From Steroidobacteraceae bacterium (GTDB lineage Bacteria; Pseudomonadota; Gammaproteobacteria; Steroidobacterales; Steroidobacteraceae), in contig JAWLAG010000001.1 of assembly GCA_041395505.1 (NCBI GenBank), forward strand, positions 1,860,001 to 1,924,000: a stretch of 64,000 bases of DNA, given 5' to 3'. The notes beneath the pieces were generated by a model. It had not been told where the DNA came from. It worked only from the letters and a program-made list of their open reading frames with translations, and made no database searches. Shown in pieces: positions 1 to 7,760 of the stretch (positions within the stretch are counted from its first letter, which is position 1; every line of letters begins with the position of its first letter). A program made the position numbers and the translations under genes.

Positions 1-1
1 C

Positions 2-346
2 GCACTGTATGCTGCGGACCATGAAGCATCCGGCTTTTGCTGGTTGAGCGTGGACGATAGGGACGCGAGCGTGCTCGCGTTTTTGCGCCTCGCCAATGAG
101 GCGATGCCGGTCGTAGTTGCCGTCAATTTCACGCCCGTACCGAGGCGCGATTACCGCATCGGGCTTCCCCGTGCGGGCCAATACCACGAACTGCTCAACA
201 GCGATGCCACGGAATATGGCGGTGGAGGCATCGGCAATCTGGGCTGCGTCCATGCTGAAGCAAGGCCCTGGGCCGGTTTTCCGGCAAGCGCCGCGTTGAC
301 CCTGCCGCCGCTCGCAGCGGTCTTTCTCGGTCTGGAGAGTCGCTAG
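2..346 (+). CDS. glgB: 1,4-alpha-glucan branching enzyme, C-terminal part (partial)
   Basis: The reading frame is already open at the left edge and encodes the last ~114 residues of a GlgB-type branching enzyme, which makes alpha-1,6 branches in glycogen in the cytoplasm. The visible part is the C-terminal all-beta domain, recognisable by SVLAFLR followed by VVVAVNFTPVPR and the typical C-terminal run ending in LPPLAAVFL. The catalytic barrel lies outside the window. The stop codon is followed at once by the ATG of glgP with no spacer, so the two genes are very likely co-transcribed and translationally coupled. Identity rests on the C-terminal domain and the glgP/glgX neighbours. Confidence 0.88.
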   Translation, partial: ALYAADHEASGFCWLSVDDRDASVLAFLRLANEAMPVVVAVNFTPVPRRDYRIGLPRAGQYHELLNSDATEYGGGGIGNLGCVHAEARPWAGFPASAALTLPPLAAVFLGLESR

Positions 347-2851
347 ATGGCAAAGTCCGGGAACGATGACGGCGCACGTCCGACGGAACCATATCTGCAT
401 CCACCGCCGCCAGCCCGTGATGCCGAGTCGATACGATTGTCGTTCATCCATGCCTACTGCCATGTCCTTGGCCGATATCGCCTGACAGACCGCATGCCGG
501 ACGTGTACCAGGCGACCGCAATGGCGGTGCGCGAGCGAATCATGCCCGCGTGGCAGCAGACGCGGATACGTACCGATCGGAAGCCGGTCCGCAGGGCATT
601 CTACTTGTCCCTTGAGTATCTGCTTGGACGTCTGCTGCAATCCACCATGCACAACCTCGATATCGAGGCGGAGTGTGGCGACGCGCTGCACGCATTGGCC
701 ATAGAGATGGAAGAGGTGATTGCGGCGGAGCACGACGCTGGACTTGGTAATGGCGGTCTGGGTCGACTTGCTGCCTGCTTCCTTGACAGTTGCGCGTCGC
801 TGGCGCTGCCCGTTTCCGGATACGGTATTCGTTATCGGTATGGAATATTCCGACAAAGAATCAGTGATGGACGCCAGATCGAAGATCCCGACTCGTGGTT
901 GCGCGAAGGATATCCCTGGGAAATTGAGCGGATCGACGAGAGCCTCGTGGTGCAATTTGGCGGATGGACCGAATGCTATGCCGCGCAGGCGGAGACGGAG
1001 CCTCTGCGTTACCGATGGGTCGGCACGGAAGATGTATTGGCTGTGCCATTTGACATTCCCGTTCCCGGTTATCGCAATGGCATCGTTAACACGCTCCGAC
1101 TCTGGTCGGCCATGGCAACCAGCGAATTCAATCTCGATGAATTCAACGCGGGAAGCTATACCGAGTCGGTGGCCGCGAAGAATGCGGCTGAGAACATCAC
1201 CATGGTTCTCTACCCCAACGCCACGAGCGAGAACGGCAAGGAATTACGACTGCGGCAGCAATATTTCCTGGCCTCAGCGAGCCTGCAGGACGTGCTCCGT
1301 GAGTGGTGTCGCCATCATCCCGGTCAATTCGATAAGTTCGACGATTTCCATTGCTTCCAGCTCAATGACACGCATCCTGCGATTGCGGTCGCGGAGCTTA
1401 TGCGTCTGCTTATGGATGTGCACGGCCTCGGTTGGGACCGAGCCTTTGCCATCACGCAAAAAAGCATGGCCTACACCAACCATACCCTGCTTCCGGAGGC
1501 CCTGGAGACCTGGCCTGTTGCGATGTTTCGCAGGCTGCTGCCACGCCTGCTCGACATCATCCTGGAAATCAATGCACGCATGCTCGCACAGATTGCAGAC
1601 CGTTGGCCCGGTGACGAGGCACGTCAACGGCGGATGTCGCTGGTGGATGAGTCGCACGAGCCGATGCTGCGCATGGCGCATCTTGCAATTGCCGGCAGTT
1701 TCTCGGTGAACGGTGTTGCCGAACTGCATTCGCAATTACTGACCGAACGCCTGTTTCGCGATTTTCACGAACTCTGGCCGGAGAGATTCAACAACAAAAC
1801 CAACGGCGTAACGCCGAGGCGCTGGCTTGGCATAGCCAACCCGGGCCTGTCCGCAGTCATCGATTCGGCCATCGGGCCACAGTGGCGCCGTGATCTGTGC
1901 TTGCTGCGCGAGCTTGAGTCGTTCGCTGACGATCCGGGCTTTCGCAAGCTTTGGCGGGACGCGCGGCAGCGGAATAAAACCCGCATGTTGGCGCAGGTAA
2001 ACCATATCTGCCGTGCGCATATCGATGGCGACATGCTGATCGATGTTCAGGTCAAGCGGATTCACGAATACAAACGCCAGCTCCTGAACGCTCTGCATGC
2101 CATCCGGCTCTACGCCAGATTGTGCGCCGGAATGACCATCGGTCCAGCGAGGCGCTGTGTACTGATCGGCGGCAAGGCGGCGCCTGGTTACGTGATGGCC
2201 AAGACCATCATCAAACTGATCAACAATGTCGCGACGATCATCAATGGTGATGAGCGTACGAATGCACGACTGCAGATGCATTTTCTTCCGGACTACAACG
2301 TGACGATGATGGAAATGCTGGCGCCAGGCGCAGATCTTTCTGTGCAGATTTCGACGGCTGGAAAGGAAGCGTCCGGAACTGGCAACATGAAATTCATGTT
2401 GAACGGCGCCATGACAATTGGCACGTTGGATGGGGCGAATGTAGAGATCCTCGAAGCAGTCGGTGCTGATAATTTCTTCCTGTTCGGGCTGACGGTGGAG
2501 CAGATTGATGCACTGCGCCCCCACTACGACCCGAATACGATCATATCGGCATCAAGCGATTTCAGCGCCGTGATGCAGATGCTGGAGTCGGGGGTGTTCA
2601 ATCGCAATGAGCCCGGTATTTTTGATTCCGTAGTGGCAAGTATTCGCGATCCGCACGACCCCTGGATGACCGCGGCCGATTTCGAGAGCTTTTCCGACGC
2701 ACAGGATGCAGTTTCCGCTGCCTTCGTCGACCAGCAGCGTTGGACTCGAATGAGCATCGCCAATTGCGCGGCCGCAGGACGATTTTCCAGCGACCGGACT
2801 ATTGCCGATTACAACAGCGAGATCTGGCGCCTGGCATCCCTGCAGACATGA
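347..2851 (+). CDS. glgP: Glycogen phosphorylase
   Basis: An 834-residue cytoplasmic enzyme that releases glucose-1-phosphate from the non-reducing ends of glycogen; the length is normal for the GT35 family. Hallmarks are SLEYLLGR near residue 85, GLGNGGLGRLAACF near 130, NGVTPRRW near 485, the lower-case landmark VQVKRIHEYKRQ near 568, and GTGNMKF, in which Lys682 is the expected pyridoxal-phosphate lysine. The ATG follows the glgB stop directly and the stop overlaps the glgX start (ATGA), so glgB-glgP-glgX form one operon for glycogen branching, phosphorolysis and debranching. No regulatory N-terminal extension of the eukaryotic type is seen. Confidence 0.97.
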   Translation: MAKSGNDDGARPTEPYLHPPPPARDAESIRLSFIHAYCHVLGRYRLTDRMPDVYQATAMAVRERIMPAWQQTRIRTDRKPVRRAFYLSLEYLLGRLLQSTMHNLDIEAECGDALHALAIEMEEVIAAEHDAGLGNGGLGRLAACFLDSCASLALPVSGYGIRYRYGIFRQRISDGRQIEDPDSWLREGYPWEIERIDESLVVQFGGWTECYAAQAETEPLRYRWVGTEDVLAVPFDIPVPGYRNGIVNTLRLWSAMATSEFNLDEFNAGSYTESVAAKNAAENITMVLYPNATSENGKELRLRQQYFLASASLQDVLREWCRHHPGQFDKFDDFHCFQLNDTHPAIAVAELMRLLMDVHGLGWDRAFAITQKSMAYTNHTLLPEALETWPVAMFRRLLPRLLDIILEINARMLAQIADRWPGDEARQRRMSLVDESHEPMLRMAHLAIAGSFSVNGVAELHSQLLTERLFRDFHELWPERFNNKTNGVTPRRWLGIANPGLSAVIDSAIGPQWRRDLCLLRELESFADDPGFRKLWRDARQRNKTRMLAQVNHICRAHIDGDMLIDVQVKRIHEYKRQLLNALHAIRLYARLCAGMTIGPARRCVLIGGKAAPGYVMAKTIIKLINNVATIINGDERTNARLQMHFLPDYNVTMMEMLAPGADLSVQISTAGKEASGTGNMKFMLNGAMTIGTLDGANVEILEAVGADNFFLFGLTVEQIDALRPHYDPNTIISASSDFSAVMQMLESGVFNRNEPGIFDSVVASIRDPHDPWMTAADFESFSDAQDAVSAAFVDQQRWTRMSIANCAAAGRFSSDRTIADYNSEIWRLASLQT

Positions 2852-4896
2852 TCCGGGCAGGGCAGTCCTATCCGCTTGGCGCACATTGCATCGACGGTGG
2901 TGTCAATTTTGCAGTGTATTCGGGCGTCGCGACTCGCGTCGAACTATGTTTGTTCGATGCCAGTGGCCGTGAATCCCGGTTTGATTTGCCTGCATGCGAC
3001 CATGGCGTCTGGCACGGATTTCTTGCTGATTGCCATGCCGGCCAGTTGTACGGGTATCGTGTCCACGGGCCCTTCGAGCCCACGCGAGGCCATTGGTGCA
3101 ATCCGAGGAAACTTTTGATCGACCCTTATGCAAAGAAATTGTCCGGCGCGTTGCGATGGCATGTCACCCACCAGCCGTGCCAGGTCCCGAACCGCCCGTT
3201 CATCATGGATGCAACGGATAGTGGTCCGTATATGGCCAAGGCGATCGTCACTGACGATACCCTGGCAAATGCGGTCAGATCGACCCGCGCGCGCAACGAG
3301 CGGGTAGTCTACGAAATCCATCCACGCGGTTTTACGATGCTTCATCCCGATGTGCCCGTGGGTGATCGCGGCCTATTGCGCGGGCTGCGCAATGGGCAGG
3401 TCCTCGATTACCTGCGTGTGCTCGGAATCACCACGCTCGAGCTGATGCCGATCCAGGCGTTTTACGATGAAGAGTTCCTCGCCCGGCAGGGCATGCACAA
3501 TTATTGGGGCTATAGTCCGCTCGCCTTCCAGGCTGTCGAGCCACGCTATCTCGGCCCGGACGGACCCGGCGAGCTCGGGGATCTCATTCGGGCCGCGCAT
3601 GAGCGCAATCTCGAGGTCGTACTGGACGTGGTCTTGAATCACACGGCTGAAGGCGATTCACGCGGACCGTTGATTGGGTTACGCGGCTTCGATAACGCGG
3701 CGTATTACCGCCTGGACAGCCAGGACGGCTCGAAATACCTGAACTACACCGGTTGCGGGAATACGCTGAATGTGGATCACCCGCGTGTTGTGCAGCTACT
3801 GCTCGACAGCCTACGCCACTGGGTCCTGACTTACGGGGTCGACGGTTTCCGCTTCGATCTTGCGACGACTTTGGGGCGCAGCAATACGGCATTCGTTCCG
3901 ACCGCGCCATTGCTGACGGCGCTCGACCAGGACCCAGTCCTCTGCAGATGTATTCGCATCGCCGAACCCTGGGACGTTGGACCGCAGGGCTATCGACTGG
4001 GCGGGTTCCCCGCCGCCTGGAGCGAATGGAATGACCGTTTTCGAGACAGCGTCCGTCGATTCTGGAGAGGCGATGCCGGCGAGGCGGCGGAGTTCGCCCG
4101 GCGCTTGCACGGTTCCGCGGATTTGTTCGAATCGAGCGGCAGGCAGCCGACCGCCAGCCTGAATTTCGTCACCTGCCACGATGGAATGACGGTGGCCGAC
4201 CTCGTCAGCTACAACCACAAGCACAACGATGCGAATGGCGAGAACAATCGCGACGGGCACAACGAGAATTTCAGCCAAAACCATGGCATCGAGGGCGATA
4301 CCGACGATCCAGTCATAGCCACGCTGAGGCGAAAGCAGCGGCTCAATCTGCTCTTCTCGACGATCCTCGCGAGCGGGACTCCGATGTTGCTCGCGGGCGA
4401 TGAAATCGGGCACAGTCAGCGTGGCAACAACAATGCCTACGCGCAGGACAATGAGCTCGCGTGGATCAACTGGAGTCGACTCGGTGCGACGGGCGATCAC
4501 GTTGCAGCTGTGTCAGCGGCGCTTGCGGTGCGCAAGGCTCACGCCGTGATTCGACGCGATTTCTACGCCCATGGCGGACCCAGCTGCCTCGATGGTTACC
4601 GCGACATCGACTGGTTGGGTGCCAATGCCGAACCCGTTGACGGCCAGTTCTGGCAAAGCACCAGGCAGCTGTTGCTGCTGTTGGCACCACAACGGCCGGA
4701 GGAAGGGGCCGCCGTGGCGATGGCATTCAACACGGGCGAGGCCGGTACGGTTCAGCGCCTTCCTCCCGCACCGCCAGCGTGCAAATGGCGCTGCCTCCTT
4801 TGCTCGGGAACCGAATTGCCGCAAATTGACCGCGATACCGGCCATTGGCCATTGGAGCCTCGCTCGACGACTGTGTGGGCTCTCGAACCGGACTGA
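2848..4896 (+). CDS. glgX: Glycogen debranching enzyme GlgX
   Basis: A 682-residue GH13 isoamylase-type enzyme that hydrolyses alpha-1,6 branches of phosphorylase-limited glycogen. The N-terminal CBM48 domain starts at GQSYPLGAH; the barrel shows VVLDVVLNHTAEG, DGFRFDLA (nucleophile Asp), RIAEPWDVG (acid/base Glu) and TCHDGMTVADL (transition-state Asp). The long NGENNRDGHNENFS insert is typical of GlgX. I chose the ATG at 2848, which overlaps the glgP stop; an in-frame upstream start at 2740 would lie deep inside glgP and adds sequence that does not fit the family. It ends 9 bp before the convergent phaR gene. Confidence 0.95.
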   Translation: MIRAGQSYPLGAHCIDGGVNFAVYSGVATRVELCLFDASGRESRFDLPACDHGVWHGFLADCHAGQLYGYRVHGPFEPTRGHWCNPRKLLIDPYAKKLSGALRWHVTHQPCQVPNRPFIMDATDSGPYMAKAIVTDDTLANAVRSTRARNERVVYEIHPRGFTMLHPDVPVGDRGLLRGLRNGQVLDYLRVLGITTLELMPIQAFYDEEFLARQGMHNYWGYSPLAFQAVEPRYLGPDGPGELGDLIRAAHERNLEVVLDVVLNHTAEGDSRGPLIGLRGFDNAAYYRLDSQDGSKYLNYTGCGNTLNVDHPRVVQLLLDSLRHWVLTYGVDGFRFDLATTLGRSNTAFVPTAPLLTALDQDPVLCRCIRIAEPWDVGPQGYRLGGFPAAWSEWNDRFRDSVRRFWRGDAGEAAEFARRLHGSADLFESSGRQPTASLNFVTCHDGMTVADLVSYNHKHNDANGENNRDGHNENFSQNHGIEGDTDDPVIATLRRKQRLNLLFSTILASGTPMLLAGDEIGHSQRGNNNAYAQDNELAWINWSRLGATGDHVAAVSAALAVRKAHAVIRRDFYAHGGPSCLDGYRDIDWLGANAEPVDGQFWQSTRQLLLLLAPQRPEEGAAVAMAFNTGEAGTVQRLPPAPPACKWRCLLCSGTELPQIDRDTGHWPLEPRSTTVWALEPD

Positions 4897-4904
4897 TGGC
4901 GCCG

Positions 4905-5396
4905 TTAGTCGTCTGTGCGATTCTCGCTGTCGTTGTCCGCGCGGCGGCCGCCACTGGCAATGTTGCGTAGAATGTCATCCTGCATGGCCCGCCATCGCTG
5001 CAGATTCTTCTGCGCAATGCCAGCAACCGACTCGACGGGATCCACACCGATGATGGACTTCACCCTGTCTCGCAGATCGCGTTGCTGCTGGGTGAAGAGT
5101 CGCAGGCTCTGTTCCAGATAATTTCCCAGTACTCCCTGCATCGCTCCGCCATAGGCACGGATAATCTGTGCAAGGAAATCGCGGCTCATCACCGGGTCGG
5201 CAGTCGTTTCCTGCTCGGCAATCACCTGCAGCAATATGCTGCGGGTGATGTCGGCAGAACTTTTCTTGTCGATGACGACGAAGTCAACGCGCTCCAGGAC
5301 GAGGCGCCGGATGTCCCCCAGCGTGATGTATCGGCTCTCGCTGGTGTCGTAAAGGCGCCGGTTCGGATACTTCTTGATGATCCGCGGTTCGTTCAT
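4905..5396 (-). CDS. phaR: Polyhydroxyalkanoate synthesis repressor-type regulator PhaR
   Basis: A 163-residue protein with the PHB/PHA accumulation regulator DNA-binding domain at the very N-terminus (RIIKKYPNRRLYDTSESRYI) followed by the helical accumulation domain (TRSILLQVIAEQE, then YLEQSLRLF). In this family the protein binds both DNA and PHA granules and represses phasin genes. The chosen ATG at 5396 has AAGGGG eight bases upstream; a possible start at 5432 adds a non-conserved leader. It lies downstream of gluQ on the same strand and next to the glycogen genes, so two carbon-storage functions sit side by side. No PHA synthase or phasin gene is in the window. Confidence 0.88.
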   Translation of the reverse strand: MNEPRIIKKYPNRRLYDTSESRYITLGDIRRLVLERVDFVVIDKKSSADITRSILLQVIAEQETTADPVMSRDFLAQIIRAYGGAMQGVLGNYLEQSLRLFTQQQRDLRDRVKSIIGVDPVESVAGIAQKNLQRWRAMQDDILRNIASGGRRADNDSENRTDD

Positions 5397-5458
5397 CTGC
5401 GCACCCCTTACGTTCCGCCTGTACCCATACAATAGTACAAGCGGGCGTCGATCCCAAA

Positions 5459-6415
5459 TCAGGCTGGTGCGCGAATCTCACGTACGCCCGAAAGACGAGA
5501 TATGCTCCAGTGCGCGGTAGCCCATTTCATTAGGTTCGCCGGCTTTTCGCGCTCGAGGCCCGGTGGAACGATCATACGGAGAAGCCCGAGGCACTGCGCG
5601 AGCAGCGCCGTGCCCGCGTCGTCGCGAACAGCAATGGCATGGTCGCGTTTCGACAGTTTACGCCCGTCCGCCTCTACAACGAGAGGTATGTGGGCGTAGC
5701 GCGGTTGTGAAAAACCGAGGCAGCGCTGCAATTGCACCTGCCAGGCGGTGCTCGGCAGCAAATCCGCGCCGCGTACCACATGGCGGACCCCGTCCAGCTC
5801 ATCGTCGACTACAACTGCGAGCTGGTAGGCGATGACACTGTCGCGACGCTTGACGATCACATCGCCCAGTTCGCGAAGACTCCAGGACAGCCGACCGCTA
5901 ACGCCATCGTCGATGACCACGACATCCGTATCCGTGACGCGAAACCTGGTGGCTGACTCTGTCGCGGGAAACGACTGTTCACGGCAGGTGCCGGGATAGG
6001 CTCCGGTGCTGGAACCAGGGTCCTGCGCGAGATCCTTGCGTGAACAATGGCAGTGGTACAACCGATTCAGCCGGGCGAGTTGATCGAGTGCGTCACGGTA
6101 GTGGGGCAGTCGTTTCGACTGGTACGTTACCGGGCCATCCCATTCGAGACCCAAGCGTTCGAGCAGCTGGATTATGGAGTCGCTGCAGCCAGGCTTGACC
6201 CGCGCCGTGTCCAGGTCATCGATGCGCAGGCGCCACTGTCCGCCGTGGGCGCGAGCCTCGAGATAGCTCGCGATGGCGACCACCAGGGAACCGAGATGGA
6301 GGTGCCCCGTCGGCGATGGCGCGAACCGCCCGTTCGCGGCCTGGCGCGAAGGTATGAGCGATCGCCTATCGGTAGCGATCGTCCCGTTCGCCGTACTGGC
6401 GTTCCCGTCGCTCAC
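5459..6415 (-). CDS. gluQ: Glutamyl-Q tRNA(Asp) synthetase
   Basis: A 318-residue truncated GluRS paralogue that transfers glutamate to queuosine at the wobble position of tRNA-Asp, without an anticodon-binding domain. Visible motifs are GRFAPSPTGHLHLGS (HIGH signature), the zinc-binding cysteines in YHCHCSRKDL and PGTCRE, and GRKLSKRD (KMSKS equivalent). It follows dksA as in enteric bacteria. No ATG lies near the expected N-terminus: the only usual start is GTG at 6415, which gives about 25 extra residues before the catalytic core and overlaps the dksA 3' end by 50 bp, so the start is uncertain. queF, needed for queuosine synthesis, lies just beyond dksA. Confidence 0.92.
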   Translation of the reverse strand: MSDGNASTANGTIATDRRSLIPSRQAANGRFAPSPTGHLHLGSLVVAIASYLEARAHGGQWRLRIDDLDTARVKPGCSDSIIQLLERLGLEWDGPVTYQSKRLPHYRDALDQLARLNRLYHCHCSRKDLAQDPGSSTGAYPGTCREQSFPATESATRFRVTDTDVVVIDDGVSGRLSWSLRELGDVIVKRRDSVIAYQLAVVVDDELDGVRHVVRGADLLPSTAWQVQLQRCLGFSQPRYAHIPLVVEADGRKLSKRDHAIAVRDDAGTALLAQCLGLLRMIVPPGLEREKPANLMKWATAHWSISRLSGVREIRAPA

Positions 6416-7184
6416 GTCTTTCCTGAGCTTCGATACTGAGTGTCGCCACCGGCCGTGCTTCGAGTCGCTTGATACCTATCTCTTCGCCGGTTTCAAGGCA
6501 GTAGCCATAGCTACCATCCTCAATGCGCTTGAGCGCCTCATCGATCTTGCGGATGAGCTTGCGTTCGCGATCCCGTGTGCGCAGCTCGAGGCTGAACTCT
6601 TCCTCCTGGGTCGCACGGTCGTTCGGATCCGGGAAATTTGCGGCCTCGTCCTTCATGTGCGAGACGGTCCGATCAACCTCCTCCATGAGGTCGCGCTTCC
6701 AGCTGTTGAGGATATTGCGAAAATGGTCGAGCTGCTCCTGGTTCATGTAGCGCTCGCCGCGCTTGGGCACATAAGGCTGGACGCCGCGCGGGCCGTAAAG
6801 AAGGCCATCGCTGTTATCCGATTCCTCGCCATCGGCGTTGTCCGTTTGCGCGAGCGCCGAAAGCAATTCCGCAGGCGGGGCCACTGCCACGGCGACTGCT
6901 TCGGCGACCGGAGCTGCATTGGAGCGCTTCTTGATTGGACTGACGGGCGCCGCCCGGGTTGGGGTCGCAATAGGTGTCACTTGAGGGGCAGCTGCGGTTT
7001 GTGCCGCAGGAGATTGTTTTCGCGCCGATTTCTTCGCTGCAGGCAGCTTGGCTCTTGCCACTTTGGCCGGCTGACTCGACTTGGTCATTTTCGGCTTCGC
7101 TTTTCGCGCCGTTGGCCGCGGTGCCGGACGGCTCCTGGTCGCGGCATGGGGTCGCTTCTTCGCGGCGGCTTTTTTCGCCGGCAT
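6366..7184 (-). CDS. dksA: DksA-type RNA polymerase-binding regulator, zinc-free, with basic N-terminal tail
   Basis: A 272-residue DksA homologue, about 120 residues longer than E. coli DksA. Residues 1-90 are a Lys/Ala/Pro/Arg-rich low-complexity tail resembling histone H1 or AlgP, followed by an acidic linker. The DksA coiled coil runs from about 147 to 225 and keeps the tip motif DPNDRA (Asp186, Asp189), which in the family acts in the secondary channel of RNA polymerase with ppGpp. The zinc finger is degenerate: Cys229 is followed by LET rather than a second Cys, and the distal CxxC is SIEA. The ATG at 7184 is preceded by AAGGAG. It is followed by gluQ. Loss of these cysteines also occurs in alphaproteobacterial DksA and partly in Pseudomonas DksA2. 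Confidence 0.93.
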   Translation of the reverse strand: MPAKKAAAKKRPHAATRSRPAPRPTARKAKPKMTKSSQPAKVARAKLPAAKKSARKQSPAAQTAAAPQVTPIATPTRAAPVSPIKKRSNAAPVAEAVAVAVAPPAELLSALAQTDNADGEESDNSDGLLYGPRGVQPYVPKRGERYMNQEQLDHFRNILNSWKRDLMEEVDRTVSHMKDEAANFPDPNDRATQEEEFSLELRTRDRERKLIRKIDEALKRIEDGSYGYCLETGEEIGIKRLEARPVATLSIEAQERRERRERQYGERDDRYR

Positions 7185-7235
7185 CTTCAACTCCTTACAA
7201 GTCTGCGCATCGCTGCCCGGTAAAAAGGACGCGGG

Positions 7236-7263
7236 ATTATACAGGGCGAATCCGGGCTGTACA
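7236..7263 (-). promoter_or_regulatory. Sigma-70-type promoter of dksA
   Basis: On the minus strand a perfect TATAAT (7236-7241) lies 16 bp downstream of TGTACA (7258-7263; 4 of 6 matches to TTGACA). Transcription would start near 7229, giving a leader of about 45 nt that includes the AAGGAG ribosome-binding site of dksA. Read by eye; not tested. Confidence 0.6.
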
Positions 7264-7304
7264 GAGCCCGCGGGCACGGCACTTAACTTGTTGAAAAATA
7301 TGGA

Positions 7305-7697
7305 TTAAATTACTTCTGGCCGGCTGAGGTCGCCGCGCCATCCGCGCTTGCGGCGCACGACCCGCACCGAAGTATGGATGCCCCCACGGACGTTGAATTT
7401 CGCGGTCAGCTGCAGATAACGCGCACGCAGATGACGCTGCAGGTGATCCGCGATTTCGTTGGTGACGGCTTCATGGAACGCGCCACGATTGCGAAACGAC
7501 CAAATGTAGAGTTTGAGTGACTTCAGTTCGACACAGAGCCGGTCCGGCACATAGCGCAAATCCAGCTCCGCGAAATCCGGCTGACCGGTCCTGGGGCACA
7601 GACAGGTGAACTCCGGGATGCGCATGTGGATAAGGTAGTCCTGCGCAATGGTCGGATTCGGAAATGTCTCGAGCGCGGTCGTCGGCTTGGTTGGCAT
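7305..7697 (-). CDS. queF: NADPH-dependent 7-cyano-7-deazaguanine reductase (type I QueF)
   Basis: A 130-residue single-domain QueF that reduces preQ0 to preQ1 in queuosine synthesis. The length fits the small type I (Bacillus-like) class rather than the ~280-residue E. coli class. The catalytic region is FTCLCPRTGQPDF, with Cys34 as likely nucleophile and Asp41 as proton donor, followed by the substrate and NADPH motif ELKSLKLY and the FRNRGAFHE helix. The gene stands alone, divergent from smc, with 63 bp between the starts. Together with gluQ nearby it links this region to tRNA queuosine modification. Confidence 0.95.
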   Translation of the reverse strand: MPTKPTTALETFPNPTIAQDYLIHMRIPEFTCLCPRTGQPDFAELDLRYVPDRLCVELKSLKLYIWSFRNRGAFHEAVTNEIADHLQRHLRARYLQLTAKFNVRGGIHTSVRVVRRKRGWRGDLSRPEVI

Positions 7698-7760
7698 GGG
7701 CGCTTACTTTACACTACCGCCGGCCCGTCGCGAGGCTGCACATCTGGTGAGTTCTGATCG

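Noticed and set aside
1736..2524. A 262-codon open frame antisense to glgP
   Set aside because: Shadow frame; the sense protein has all catalytic motifs of glycogen phosphorylase here.
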